64,000 nt of DNA from Sesamum alatum (Eukaryota > Streptophyta > Magnoliopsida > Lamiales > Pedaliaceae), in contig JACGWO010000002.1 in the NCBI GenBank assembly GCA_034509735.1, positions 50,651,115 through 50,715,114 on the forward strand. The letters run 5' to 3'. Below the pieces are notes generated by a model. The model was not told the DNA's origin. It worked only from the letters and a program-made list of their open reading frames with translations, and searched no databases. Below, in pieces: positions 48,526 to 60,692 of the stretch (positions within the stretch are counted from its first letter, which is position 1; every line of letters starts with the position of its first letter). The position numbers and the translations under genes were made by a program.

Positions 48526-51500
48526 ATGGCTTGGGCAGTTCCTTCTCTTTCCTTTGCTTCTCCCCCGTTGCTCCATAATCTCAAGGTAATTTAATTTTAT
48601 TGCGGGATATCCAATTAATAAAAAACGACTACCTCATTTAAAAGGTTAAGCAGTAGAGAGGAAAACCATTTAATATTAAAATTTTAATAATAATAATAAT
48701 AAATTAAGCTCTAATATTTTGTTCGTGATCCTTTTCCCTCCCCAACTTATCCGTTTTATGGTTGAGCAGGCAAATAAGAAGCTCGGAACTTTGGATTTGA
48801 CGACACTTCTTCAGAAAGATAACATGAGAGCGAAGGTTCGTTTGGGCTTCTAGCCCCGTAAATTGAACTCAGAGAACGAATATCGGTGACTCGGGGGGGT
48901 TTTTACATGGCTTAAAATAAGTGCTTATTAGTTTATCGTGGAAAATATGATGAAATGAGTGCTTTTCTTTTATAATAAACAGATTTAAGCAAAAAAGTTA
49001 TAAGTAACTTCCTACAGACTTTTTGCATCTTATTGTTAAAATTACAACTATTAAGTTGTTTTAAACACTCCACGTGTTTTTTTTTTTTTTTTACTTTTAA
49101 CTTTTATTTTCAAACACTCTCAACTTTCAACAGTATTTCTCGACGAAAACAAGCATGACGACAGTGGTAACCGGACTCGACAGCATAGGAATGGCTCCTG
49201 CAGAGCCAAATGTTGAAGTTTCCGAGGCATTCGGAGCAGATAGGAATGAAATGAAGGTTGAACTAGGGTTAGGTGCCTACCGTACTGAAGATCTTCAACC
49301 CTATGTCCTCAATGTTGTCAAGAAAGTAATTACTTACCACTTTCATCTAATCTTTTCCTTTACTTTCTTGTTCCCTTACTAACAGAATCTGAATCAATTA
49401 TATAGTAAGTATAATGTATTTGTTGTGTAATTGATGTATGAAAAATGTCAAATGTATCATATGATTGATTTGATTCGATCAAACTAAGTTTGTATAAGAA
49501 TTTTTCTCGCTGCCGATAAAACAACATTTAACAGCATGTTTTCTTAAAATTAAAAAAAAAATGTAGGCGGAAAAGCTTATGCTGGAACGTGGCGAAAACA
49601 AAGAGGTACGTACTCGAAAATATATTTTGACCGGTAAATTCTAGCAAACCCTCCTATGTTATGCAAGAATGGCAAAAGGTCTCCTTAGTAAAAAAAAAAA
49701 AATTAATTTACCTCTCTTAATTTTTAAAAATATGAAAAATACCCCCTCAGCCCATGAGGTGTGAATACGATAAAGTGAGTTTTATACCCCATTTATGATT
49801 TATTAGATCTTATTATATATATATATATCGACGATTTAGATTTAATAAACAAGTTAATGTTCTATAATTTTTCTAATTAGATCAAGGGTCTATATTAATG
49901 CATAATTCAACAACTCAAATTTATACAAGTGATAAAAATAAATTTTATACAATAGATAAATATACATAGATATACAATATATACATGCATTAATAAAAAA
50001 ATATAAAGAAACTACATAAAAAGTGAGGGGAAAGGGGTGGCGGCACAAGGAGTGAGAGGGTGAGACGACCGGCCAGGGGAAAATAAAAAATAAAAGATAT
50101 TTTATTATAGAAAAAAATACAAAGACCCCCCTTGTAATATTAGAAATATTCAAAAAAATCCTATGAAAATTAAAGTATTAGTTACACCCCCTGTAATATA
50201 AAACAAAGTTTAAAAAAATCCCTGAGGCTAAATTTTGTGATGCACGTGCTTTGACTGTGAGTATGGCTCTGAAAAGTACGCTTTTTGGACAATTTTTCCC
50301 TTCTACCCCCAACCTAATCTCACATATATAATATATTAATACATTATATTCATATAATATAATATATATAATATTTATAAATCTTAAATAAAATATAAAT
50401 ATTTTTAATAATAAAATATTATTAATTATATATAATTAAATAATTATATAATAATACTAAATATATATTACATTAATAAATTGAAATTTATATAAACATT
50501 TATTAGTAATTAAAACTAATTTAAAAAAAAATTGGTTGCGGGGTATTTATAATTATAAATTATAATAATAAGTATATTATAGGTAATTTATATATAGAGG
50601 GGTATTTTAGTCATTGTCTCTAAAAAAAGTATGTTTAAGTTGATTAGGGGGCACTGTGATTTATTGTTCATAACCTAGGGGTGATTTTCGATATTTAAAT
50701 TTTCATAGGGGAGTTTTTTGATATTTTTCCATATCACAAGGAGTCAAAATAAATTAGTCCTTTTATTATAAACATATATTTTGTATTTTTTTTTATATAA
50801 ATTATATATTTAAAATAAATTTGGACCATTGATTTGTAAATATAAAATACCAACAATAGATTTTAGAATGAGTTTATGTGACCCATATATTAATATTGAT
50901 AAGACATAAATCATTGATTTGTGTTAGATAAAATGTAATGGTTGCAAAATAAAGATACAAAAAAAAAGAAAAAAAAATCACGTATGCAGTATACTACTCG
51001 CTTGAAGGAGTATTTTTTACTTTTTTTAAAAACTGAGGGAGTTGAATTGAGTTTTTTCTTTTTTAATTTTTTTACAAAGTGAGGCTTTTTGCTATTTATG
51101 CATAACACGGGAGGATTTGTCGCAATTTACCCTATCTTGACCTGAAAAGACCGCTGATCAGATTTTTTAATTCCAAGTCTTCTTACATTTTCCATTGTAT
51201 TTAATATATACATGTTACGTGTATAAAATAAAATTGCAGTATCTACCAATAGAAGGTTTGGGTGCATTCAACAAGGCCACAGCAGAGTTGCTATTTGGAG
51301 CAGACAATGCTGTTATTCAGCAACAAAGAGTAATTAACAGTGCAGTTCTTTTCTTGTTATTACACAAGAATTAAAGAGTAGAGTTTTTGATGAATTGTGT
51401 TTGGACAGGTTGCAACGGTGCAAGGTATTTCAGGAACAGGGTCTCTGCGCCTTGCTGCTGCGCTCATACACTCACATTTTCCTACTTCTCAAATTCTCAT

Positions 51501-52934
51501 TTCATCTCCAACATGGGGTAATTACAACTAATTAATGCTCTTAATCCTACCAACCTTAAATATTGTCTGGAATTGGACAAGACAACATTGCATATATTAA
51601 TGTTGTTGGGTGCAGGGAACCACAAGAATATATTGAATGATGCTGGAGTGGCGTGGTCTGAGTACCGCTATTATGATCCCCTCACTGTTGCTTTGGATTT
51701 CCAGGGCATGATATCTGATATTAAGGTTGTTCTTAAATGTGCAGTGCACCCATCATACAACAAGTGTTGTTCTGTTCGGAAATGTAATGTGTTGTTTTCT
51801 TCAGGCAGCTCCGGAAGGATGTTTTGTGTTGCTTCATGGGTGTGCCCACAACCCAACTGGGATTGATCCCACTCCTGCACAGTGGCAAATCATTGCTGAT
51901 GTCATTGAGGAAAAGAAGCACATCCCACTCTTTGATGTTGTCTACCAGGTGACATCCAGTTGATATTATTTTGATTAGTTAATGGGATTTTGTTTTGTAT
52001 TAGAATTAGATAGACTTTGGTGTCAAATTGTTATATTTCCAATGATTATATGTATGAACAAATATGTATTTACTTTAATTACTGTTCTAATGATTATATG
52101 TGTTTGTTTGTGTGTAGGGTTATGCAAGTGGGAGCGTTGAGGCGGATGCATCGTCGGTGAGATTGTTTGCTGCACGGGGGATGGAGCTTCTGGTTGCTCA
52201 GTCTTACAGTAAAAATATGGGTCTCTATGCAGAAAGGATCGGAGCAATTAACGTTGTCTGTTCCTCACCTGACTCTGCACAAAGGTAGCAGCAAGCAACA
52301 CAAATATTATAATTCTTGTCTGTTTTTTGTTCAACTTTGGGTGGTTAATGAGTGCAGGGTGAAAAGCCAACTGAAACGGCTTGCACGGGGAATGTACTCG
52401 AATCCTCCGGTACACGGGGCTAGGATCGTGACGAACATTGTGGGGAATTCGGATCTTTTCAGTGAGTGGGAAGAGGAGTTGCGGATGATGGCTGGAAGGA
52501 TAAAGAGTGTGAGAAAGAAACTATATGAATGTCTGAGTGCAAAGGATAAGAGTGGGAAGGATTGGTCTTTTTTTGTCAAACATATTGGCATGTATTCATA
52601 TGCAGGCTTGAATGAAGCTCAGGTAAATTAACCCCTCAATCATCTTCATGAATTTTCTGTTGCAAATCGTATTCCATCTCTTACTCTATTCAATATTCAC
52701 GCGCTATATGTATAAAGATGACATCATGTAGTTCGTTTAGAGAAAGATTTTTATACACGTAAGCGTTTTGATTTCTACCCTTTTTGTGTGTGTGAATTGC
52801 AGAGGGAGAGGATGAGAAAGAAGTGGCACGTTTACATGACAAAAGATGGAAGAATGGCCTTAACTGGAGTATCTCAAGCCAAGTGTGAATACCTGGCCGA
52901 TGCTTTTATTGATTCCTACCACAATGTCAGCTAG
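48526..52934 (+). CDS. AAT: Aspartate aminotransferase, plastid-type
   Basis: Eleven exons: 48526-48585, 48770-48835, 49134-49325, 49567-49605, 51240-51329, 51409-51517, 51616-51725, 51805-51948, 52118-52284, 52358-52622, 52803-52934; 457 codons with consistent phases. Role: PLP-dependent interconversion of aspartate and 2-oxoglutarate with oxaloacetate and glutamate. Seen: transit-like [20 protein letters not shown] plus a basic, hydroxylated stretch to about residue 50; [51 protein letters not shown]; cofactor Asp and Tyr in LFDVVYQGYASGS; Schiff-base Lys in [32 protein letters not shown]; substrate Arg in [10 protein letters not shown]; end [16 protein letters not shown]. The overall match is to the plastid isoform (Arabidopsis ASP5 type). 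FDVVYQGY replaces the usual FDVAYQGF. Intron 4 is 1.6 kb because of an inserted element. Confidence 0.95.
49633..51133. mobile_element. MULE-type element inside AAT intron 4 (1.5 kb)
   Basis: The left end GGTAAATTCTAGCAAACCCT and the reversed right end AGGGTAAATTGCGACAAATC are inverted, and the inversion continues (tgttatgcaagaatggcaaaa against tgttatgcataaatagcaaaa). Flanking 9-mers ATTTTGACC (49624-49632) and ATCTTGACC (51134-51142) differ at one base. Without the element and one duplication the intron would be only about 124 nt. A further inverted-repeat segment is nested near 50.1-50.75 kb. No transposase is visible. Confidence 0.8.
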
Positions 52935-53385
52935 GTTCAAAAACATGGTTTAGAGGGGGTGTCTGGCTAAACTTTTTTAAAACAACTTTTAGGAGCTTAT
53001 AAGATATTGAATCTTATTTTAAAATAAGTCTCAAAGTGTTTGAATAAAATAAGATGTTAGGGTATTTAGCATAATAATGTATTTTTTATTGCAAGTAATG
53101 CTTTTGTAATGTACTGGAAATTGATGAATTTGATAACAAGTGCATTTACATTAAAGATTTGAGTTCAAGCTAAGAAAGGTAACATAGATGGATGGATACA
53201 TAGCTCATATATTTGTAGCCATATGTATTTCTTCCATACTACAGTCCCTGTAGAAAGATAAGTCCTATCTATTTCACGTATGCTCGTCGAGTTGAACCCT
53301 GATGGATCACATTCTGACTGTACAAGGAAGCTATGCTTGTTACACCTAATTGGCTATTTCAGACCTGTTACTGCTCTTTCTATTC
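52935..53385. other. Gap between convergent AAT and sororin-like genes
   Basis: About 450 bp shared by the two 3' ends. It holds the AAT 3' UTR, with AATAAAAT-like signals, and the 3' UTR of the sororin-like gene. No other feature is visible. Confidence 0.6.
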
Positions 53386-56300
53386 CTAATCTAGCTCATC
53401 TTGGGATACTTCCTCTTCTGGTAGTTCAAACTCATCAACCTCTTTAAAATATGCTCTTTGCTGCTCAATAAAATCTGGCGGCACTTCAGTAGAAATTTCA
53501 CGCCTCGAGCACTTTTTCTGCCAAGAACATTCTATGCATTAAGCATCAACTGAACAAAGTTTTCCGGAAAGACAGCATAGTATCTTGACCTGAATGTTGT
53601 GAAAGAGAACAATGGACAAACCTTTCTGCATTTTGGATGTGGGTCGGTCCATGACTTTGAAGATTTAGAATCTCCAGCTTCATCAAGGTCATTCCTGAAT
53701 AGATGAAGCATTGAGTGAATATCAGCAAACATGACATCTATTGGCAGAAAATGAGAGGAACATACAGTCAAAGCTCGTTAACGCTACAAAACCATTTTAT
53801 TCTTTGACTTATATACAGAGTAAACCTCAACATTTAGTCTTGTAGTAAATAGGAGGCACAAATATAAATTCCGTGCAATTCACACTGGTACACATACAGC
53901 AGCTTAAGAAAGAACATTAGTAATTTTTATTTTTTCCCCTAAACTGCTTGCTATCAGAACAGAAAATTCGCTTTTGATCAGCAAAAGAGAATCTCTAGCA
54001 GAAAAAGGTGTTTGATGTCTCGTAAGAAAAATATAGATATAGCAGCTTCCTGAAGTAGACAAACTCCAAAATAGAGACACGAGACATCAAAATTAAAATT
54101 CACGAAAAGAATCAATAGCAGTAAGGAAAGTAAATTCTTAGTGACTACACTCTAAGAAAAACACATTGTGCAAGACATCAAGTACCTTCTATGATGTATT
54201 CTTAGTATCCATAACAACAAATCAGTGACTTAATATACATATATCCATAAACCCTTACACTTCATATTATGTCGATACTATATGCTCTAAAAGAGTTGTG
54301 ACATAGTGGAAAGGATATGAAATCAGGAAGGCATCTGACAAGTTGACTCAATTTTGCTGAAAAGAATTTTGCATACATCCACTTACCTCTGATATGGCAC
54401 TGTGCAAGTGAGCAGGCATGGGTACGTGTGAGAATTGTGCGGGAACGGGAGTATACATGAGAGGGGGGGGGGGGGGGGAGAGACGGACAAACAGAGTGAG
54501 CACGAATGAGAGAGAGCGACAGAGAGAGAAAGAGAGACTTACTGCGTTCTTTTGGTCCGAATAATAGCGGGGCAACTAGAAGCCCCAGCATCATTCTTTC
54601 CCTTTACAGTTTTTCTCCTTGGAGGTTGGCAGTCGAAAGCCGCAGCAACAGCTGATCCTTTATGCTTTGTTATTTCAACTATCTTTGAAAGCTGAAGATT
54701 CGCCTTCCTTTTCTCCCTTGTTTTCTCATGGGAGGAGCTAGAAGAGTTGAGAGGGTTTCCCTTCTCCTTTCTTCTCTCAACTAAGAAGCTAGAAGGAGTG
54801 ACAAATTCCTTGCCCATCTCTTTTGTTTTCAGAATGGAGGAGCCAGAAGGCTTGAGAATCCCTTTCTTCACATCATTTGTTTTTTCAACTGAGCAGCTAG
54901 AATGATCCAAAATACCCTTCTGTATATCTTCATGTTTTCCCTTTGAGCAATCAGAAGAAACAAGGATTGCTTTCCCTTTCTCTGTTTTGTTGTACGAGCG
55001 GCTGTAAGAATTAAGAATTCCCTTACCAGACTCTTTCACCACCTCGACAGGGCCACTAAAGAGACTCTGATTTGCCCCATCATTTTGCTTCTTTCTCTCA
55101 CGTGGATTACAAGGGTAGCAAATTTTATTCTGATTATCCTTCATTCTGTCAGGAGGTGATGAACTGAATGGTAAAGCAATAGCCTTCCCTTTGTCCTTCC
55201 TCTTTTCAACAGGAATGGGACTAACCACCACAACTTTCTGATTATCCTTCATTCTCTCGGCAGGTGACGGACTGAATGCTGTGGTAACGACCTTCCCTTT
55301 GTCCTTCCTCTTTTCAACAGGAATGGGACTAACAATCACAACCTTAGCCCCTCTTTCTATCTTAGATTTTTGAGTGGTCTTCCTTTGATTATCTGCTTCA
55401 TGCTTACTTCCCAAATCACCTTCAGTAAGAGCCAAGACATAAATTAACCCTTTGCAAACCATTAGCGCAAAATACCACTATGTACATGCTTAAAATTAGA
55501 ACTATAAACTTATATCAAAACCCGTATCAGACTTAAATTTAGAACTGAATCGGAATACCAAGATTAACGCAGATTAAATGTGAAATAAGGTGCAATCCAT
55601 ATATCACATTACGTATAAATCGGCCGATTAAATATACACGTACTCTTACACTATGAGCTTCAAAATAGACCGTCAGCCAAGTGACCCTAAATTCACTAAG
55701 ACTTCAAAAGAACTGCTCAAATTTTCAGTAACACACCATCAGAATATTATTTCAAAACTACCACAAAGCCCTTTGCACGTACTTCACCAACTCTTACAGA
55801 GAGAATAAGAGAGATAGAAATTACACAAATAATACACTATAAAAGAAAATCTGTTATTAACAAAGTATCAGAAAAATAATTCAAACTAAAACTCATGAAT
55901 TAGCTAGGAAAAACTTCCAACATACTAACAATACTGAGATTCACCTCCCAGATACCAACAAACTACCACAATTAAGCAAAGATAAAAATACCCAGAAGGA
56001 TCCCAGATCAGATATAAAACACCTCGGTAATCTCCAACCACCCAAACCCCAGGTTCACAAAGCCCTACCAAAATCAGCAGATAAGCAACAAAAACATGCG
56101 TATGTCTACACACAAACACAAACGCAGAAAAAAAAGCAAACAATACAAGACCATAGTCACAAACCAGCAAATTACCTGGAGAGGAAATTGAAGAGGTTAG
56201 ACGTGGAGGGGTTCGAAATTGAACTGTTCTGGAATTGCGCAGGGCGCTAACATTGGATGACCCGATACTGGTGTCAGATCTATTCGATGAATCGGAGCAC

Positions 56301-56467
56301 AATTTCTGGTTCGTGGAACTGGCATTGGACTTCAAAATCAGAATTGGGGATTTCGAAAATGAAGTGGGATTAGAAGTGGAGGCGACGAGCTCGCGCAGAG
56401 CGGAGGTGGGGATCAAATTGTATGTATTCGAGATGTCCGACAAGGGCTTCCTCTTCCGACTCTCCAT
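53386..56467 (-). CDS. SORORIN: Sororin-like cohesin-protection protein
   Basis: Four exons (descending): 56467-56176, 55419-54543, 53694-53622, 53517-53386; 457 codons with consistent phases. Seen: basic N-terminus MESRKRKPLSDISNTYNLIP, then Ser/Thr-rich sequence with SRTVQFRTPPRLTSS. The long exon 2 is low-complexity with repeated units of the type VSPIPVEKRKDKGK / SPSPAERMKDNQK and later KGIL..S..K.K. The conserved C-terminal block is EVPPDFIEQQRAYFKEVDEF followed by ELPEEEVSQDELD. In plants and animals the sororin C-terminus with a YF..VD.FEL core binds cohesin-associated PDS5 and antagonises WAPL so that sister chromatids stay joined (family knowledge). Assignment rests mainly on that C-terminus and on the E2F site in the promoter; another serine-rich cell-cycle protein is possible. 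Confidence 0.75.
54462..54478. repeat. Poly-G tract in an intron of the sororin-like gene
   Basis: A run of about 17 G, followed by GA-rich repeats to 54538. It lies just downstream of the exon 2 donor and is prone to sequencing error. Confidence 0.85.
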
Positions 56468-56511
56468 TGCTCACTCACATCCACACCAATGCTTGCTGTG
56501 CATACACCAGC

Positions 56512-56630
56512 GAGTTTATATATATGATATAGATATGTGTATGTATGAACTGGGTTTTGATTGAAGGTTTACAATAAGAGGAAGAAGATTGCGGAGGAAG
56601 AATTTGTGCTGTGGAGATGGCGGGAAAATG
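56512..56630 (-). promoter_or_regulatory. Sororin-like gene promoter: TATA and E2F site
   Basis: A TATA tract (ATATATATAAACTCG on the minus strand, near 56512-56526) lies about 45-60 bp above the ATG. TTTCCCGCC, a canonical E2F-binding site, lies at 56619-56627 on the minus strand, about 95 bp above the TATA. E2F sites mark plant S-phase genes, which fits a cohesin-protection factor. Confidence 0.75.
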
Positions 56631-56639
56631 GGTGGGATT

Positions 56640-58018
56640 CAAAGGGGCCACGCTCTGTGACTCTGTGTGTGTGTGTGTGTGTGTTCACGTTGATTTTGCA
56701 AGCTCTAGAAGAAACCAGTTATGGACTTACGGTTGGAGGATGTTTTAGCATATGAACGACGATTCTACTTCTAACTTTACAAAATGGACAAAATTCTAAC
56801 ATTGGGGAACAATATCGGTAAATTACGTCCGCCTCCCCATAAATTTGGTATAATTACAAATATCCTTTATTGTTTGAAAAATTACAAATATTTTTGAGTT
56901 TTATAATTTTCAATCAAAGACCCAAAATTAATCATTTTACCCTTGATTTTTTAGTTAAATTGCAGAAAAATCGGCCGAGTCAAAATGCATTATTAACTCC
57001 TTTGTGTAAAAAATTTTAAGAACCTTTCCCCGCATATTGTAGTCCAAAAAAATTCGAAATTTTTTAAAAATTAAATAAAATACATAAGGGCATTTGGTCA
57101 GTTCACCCATAAAATTGATGAAAATGGGTTATTTATTAAACGGTTACAAATTTCATGCGGGTATTTGTAATTTTTCAAACAACGAGGGTATATTTATCAA
57201 ACCTTAGGGGAGTTAGTTGTAATTTACCCATATCTTAATATTAACTTGTAAAACTACTAATATCTTAATTGAAAAAAAAAATATTAACTTGTAAAACTAC
57301 TAATATCTTAATTTTCTAAGTTCTTCATCTTTTCACAAATCTTAAATAAGATGCGTTGAGTAGCATATATACTCACCCAAACCCCTGTATATTTGACAAA
57401 AATATGGTGATTTTTTTTGGTGAAAATGAAATGATAGGAGATTGTGTGTTCAATTTTCTGCTGATGTGCGACTTGTTTTGACAGGTAATTTATAAATATC
57501 TTTATAAATAACCTATAATTTTTAAAATCTATACTTCACACACATTATGATGATTTAAGTAAAATCATTGAATTTATCAAAATATTTGACATCCACTTTT
57601 GCATGTAAAAGCTCATTTGAGCTCAAATCGTTAATTTAACAAATCAAATTTAAACTTAAACTTTTATTTGATAAATTCAAACTCGGGTGGGACTCGATTT
57701 AATTATAAAAAAAATAATAAAATATATTTTGAAAATATTAAATTATTTGAGCTCAGCCAACCCCCTCCCCCGCTCCGATTTAATTGAAGATCATTCAAAC
57801 TCAATTTGACTATTAATCAATATAATTTTTCAAGCTCGATCTTAATTCAAACAAGTTCTACCAATAATACATTCGACTTCTTTAGGAGCCTATCTGATAT
57901 AACAAAAAAAGGACTTGTACTTGGAAGATTAGTGCAGAAAATCATTTTGACCTTTTCTTCATTATTCTAAAAGAAATCACGAAAAAAAAAGACTATTCAC
58001 TTAATAATGTATAATATA
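56640..58018. other. Intergenic with MITE copy C
   Basis: A GT microsatellite near 56662-56682 is followed by the 413-bp MITE at 56817-57229. AT-rich sequence without a gene then runs up to the mobile-domain transposon. Confidence 0.6.
56817..57229. mobile_element. MULE-type MITE, copy C (413 bp)
   Basis: Ends GGTAAATTACGTCCGCCTCC and, reversed, GGGTAAATTACAACTAACTC. The interior carries the same ordered blocks as copies A and B (AGTTCACCCATAAAAT, TTTCAAACAACGAGGGTAT). The 5-mer ATATC directly flanks both sides; a 9-bp duplication is not recognisable. Confidence 0.7.
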
Positions 58019-58105
58019 TATATATATGGTAAATTTATTTTAAAAATGTAAAAAAAAAAAAAAAAATTATTGTAACCCCGCTTTATGAGTGTGTGTCTGC
58101 TTACT

Positions 58106-58244
58106 AATAAGTCGGGGTTTATAACCCCGACTTATTCAGCAATAAGTCGGGGTTTATAACCCCGACTTAGCTGACTTCTGTGTCGAAGTCAGTAATAAAT
58201 GTCATAAAGACGGGGGTTCAACCCCCGTCTTTATGACATTTATT
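58106..58244. repeat. Left subterminal palindromes
   Basis: Three near-touching hairpins. The first is AATAAGTCGGGGTT-TAT- and its exact reverse complement (58106-58136). The second is a near copy at 58141-58169. The third has perfect 25-bp arms with a one-base centre at 58194-58244. All share the core CGGGGTT...AACCCCG. Confidence 0.9.
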
Positions 58245-58393
58245 CTTCCCCCTTCAAACCGAGCCTTCACTTGCGGCCTATATAAAGGAGGGAGTGAATT
58301 GCTGCAATTAACAACAATTCACTCCTTCTCCAAAATTATATTATCTTCTTCTCCTTCAAATTTTATTTTTTTTTTCTTTTATAAATTTGTATT

Positions 58394-59833
58394 ATGGCGA
58401 ATTTTAGTCCACGTGATAATAGTGTATTATATGATCAAAGAAATCATCGTTCTGAAGATGTGTCCGGAAATGAGGACACAAATTTAATAATACGGCGTGG
58501 TGATACTAGTTTTTTTCGCAATCTTCAAATAATCCCACGCCATCCTCGAGTTTTACAAGCACTATATCACATGGAATTTTTGGGTGTTTTTAGGTGTGGT
58601 CATATTGAAATTGATCAACACCTCATTACCGCATTAGTAGAGAGATGGCGGCCCGAAACTCATACTTTTCATTTTCCGATAGGAGAGGCCACTGTCACAC
58701 TGCAGGACATCGCCATTATCTGGCACCTTCCGGTTGGCGGTAATCAGATCACGGGAGTAGATTCACGGCGTTCAATTCCACAATGGCAGGAATATTGCTC
58801 TAACTTATTGGGGTTTATTCCGCCGGAGGATGCATTTAAGCACTCTCGGATAAGACTACCCGTCTTACATGAATGGCTAGTGGTCAACACTTGTGATGAT
58901 GATAGTCCATGGGAGGAAGTATTGCAAGAGGCACGTGTATGTGCTTTGTGCATTCTTGGTGGATTGTTGTGTCCTGATGCCACCGGAAACTGTGTCTCCC
59001 TATTGTATTTGCAACACATGGAGGACATTGAAGATGGCCCCCCTAATTGGGGTAGCGCGGTGTTGGGATATATGTATAGGGAGCTTTGTACGGCGAGTCA
59101 GCGCGGTAAAATAAACATAGGTGGGGCTATGCAACTGCTACAAATATGGGCATGGTCCCGTATTACTACAATAGCACCTATTCGGTCTGATGATGTGTTA
59201 GAGATGTGTCCAACCATCATTGATGACGAAAATGTTCTACCTCTCCCGCCATATGCCGCAAGGTATACATGATTCATTTATACATTTAATCATAAAATAT
59301 CTCAATTTTTTTTATTATCTTAATTCTATGTGGTATTTGTTATTTTTGTAGGTGGTCTCGGCATATATCCCAGACGCACACTGCACATAATGCGTTGCGT
59401 GTTATCAGGGCTATGTTTGACAGGATGCAAGAAAATGAGGTAAATGGCTCATCACATTTTCACGTTTAACATAGATTATCATATTTAATGAAACAATTTA
59501 ATTGTGCAGTTTATTTGAAACCCGTATGATGGAAATGATCCGTTTGTCAGTTCATTGCCCGTATATGCCGGCCGCGTGCCATGGAACATTAGATGCCCCT
59601 TGATTCATTATGCTATTGTTGAGGTGCATCATGTAGAACGGGTTCTCCGTCAGTTTCAAATGCTTCAAGACATCCCCCCGAATCCACTAGTAAGTGAAAG
59701 ACGATTACATTCCATAAGTAGACGGGGTCGACAAGATGCAGATTGGGTTTGCTCTCAACCACGCGGTATTCTCGTCTTGCCCAGCGCACGGAGAAATCCT
59801 GTACACTTGCAATCAAGTGGTCCTTGCTTTTGA
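58394..59833 (+). pseudogene. Plant mobile domain (PMD, MAIN-like) gene of a MULE, broken
   Basis: Exon 1 58394-59262, exon 2 59352-59439, exon 3 from 59510, all with GT-AG borders (GCAAG|GTATAC, TTGTAG|GTGG, GAG|GTAAAT, GTGCAG|TTTATT). Seen: DTSFFRNLQIIPRHPRVLQA, then HLITALVERWRPETHTFHFP, GEATVTLQDIAIIWHLPVGG, VCALCILGGLLCPDATGNCV, LLQIWAWSRI and, in exon 3, NPYDGNDPFVSSLPVYAGRV and LHSISRRGRQDADWV, the order seen in PMD proteins. Known: this domain occurs in host proteins (MAIN/MAIL) needed for silencing and genome stability and in several transposon families. Breaks: exon 3 opens TTT ATT TGA, a stop where the family has Trp; and after DWV the frame runs into antisense mudrA sequence and ends at 59833. 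Confidence 0.85.
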
Positions 59834-60692
59834 AAACCATACCTGCACCGAGCTCTCCGCAATTTGAGTCGTAAAAATGCCCCCATTTGCCAGTAGGGAT
59901 ATCTATGGAGTCAACAGGCACCTCGGGATGTGTCATTGTGAAGAATGGAACAACAGGATATAGAGAAGGAGGTTCAGATGCAACAGGTATGTCCAAATCA
60001 ATTGCAAGTTGTTGTTCAGCTGTCGACTCAAAACCACCGCCTCCAAGCACATCCAACATAACTGGAATGCTGACTTCATCGCTATTTTCAGGATCCTCGT
60101 CAGCTTGAATATTTTCTTCAACCTCATCCGGTTCTGAGTTCATCCGATCATCATTTAAGCAATTATCTGCTTCGGGATCGTCATATAAATCGTCACTGTC
60201 GTCATAGTGGTATGTGGATGGACCTGCATGCTCTTCATTTAGCCCAAACCTGTTCATGGCATCAGTAACTGCTGGCAAGTTGGGCGCATCTTGTGTTAAC
60301 ATAGACATATATGCGCCCCAATCACCAACAAATGGGTCATCTTCTACGATATTCTCACAAATCATCTCTGTTTCAACAAAAATATCAACATACGAATTTT
60401 CACTGGTGGGACTGAAAAAAAATTGAACATCTTCATCGGTCTTAATCAGCAACACCATCTCCCGCCACTGGCCACCACAACAGCTTGTGTACTTAAAATA
60501 TATTTGTAATTTATAATCAACCCTACGGAGTCTAAGTTGTTCGAACAAAATCGACTCTAGTTCAACAAATGTAGTAGTACGACATATTTTCATAAATCGG
60601 AAAGCCGGACGATCATAACCCACACAATCATATGACTCAATTCGTTGACCTCCATAAAATATAACAATATCAATATTGTTTTCATCTGTCAT
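59750..60692 (-). pseudogene. Truncated MuDR-type transposase (mudrA N-terminal part)
   Basis: ATG at 60692. The open frame continues to 59613, but only the part down to about 59750 is transposase-derived. Seen: a folded-looking N-terminal domain (DIVIFYGGQRIESYDCVGYD ... WREMVLLIKTDEDVQFFFSP), a long acidic linker (DDSDDLYDDPEADNCLNDD), then the MuDR N-terminal DNA-binding-like motif GMVFKSKDHLIASVQDFSVR and REYRVVESKPN. The DDE catalytic domain and zinc knuckle that normally follow are absent: the frame passes into antisense of the mobile-domain gene (LHLVDPVYLWNV...) and stops. This part alone could not catalyse transposition. Confidence 0.82.

Noticed and set aside
58744..59028. Minus-strand frame opposite PMD exon 1
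   Set aside because: It is a shadow frame; the plus strand has conserved domain motifs and splice sites.
59555..59833. Independent 92-aa gene
   Set aside because: It is the tail of exon 3 of the mobile-domain gene beyond its premature stop, ending in antisense mudrA sequence.
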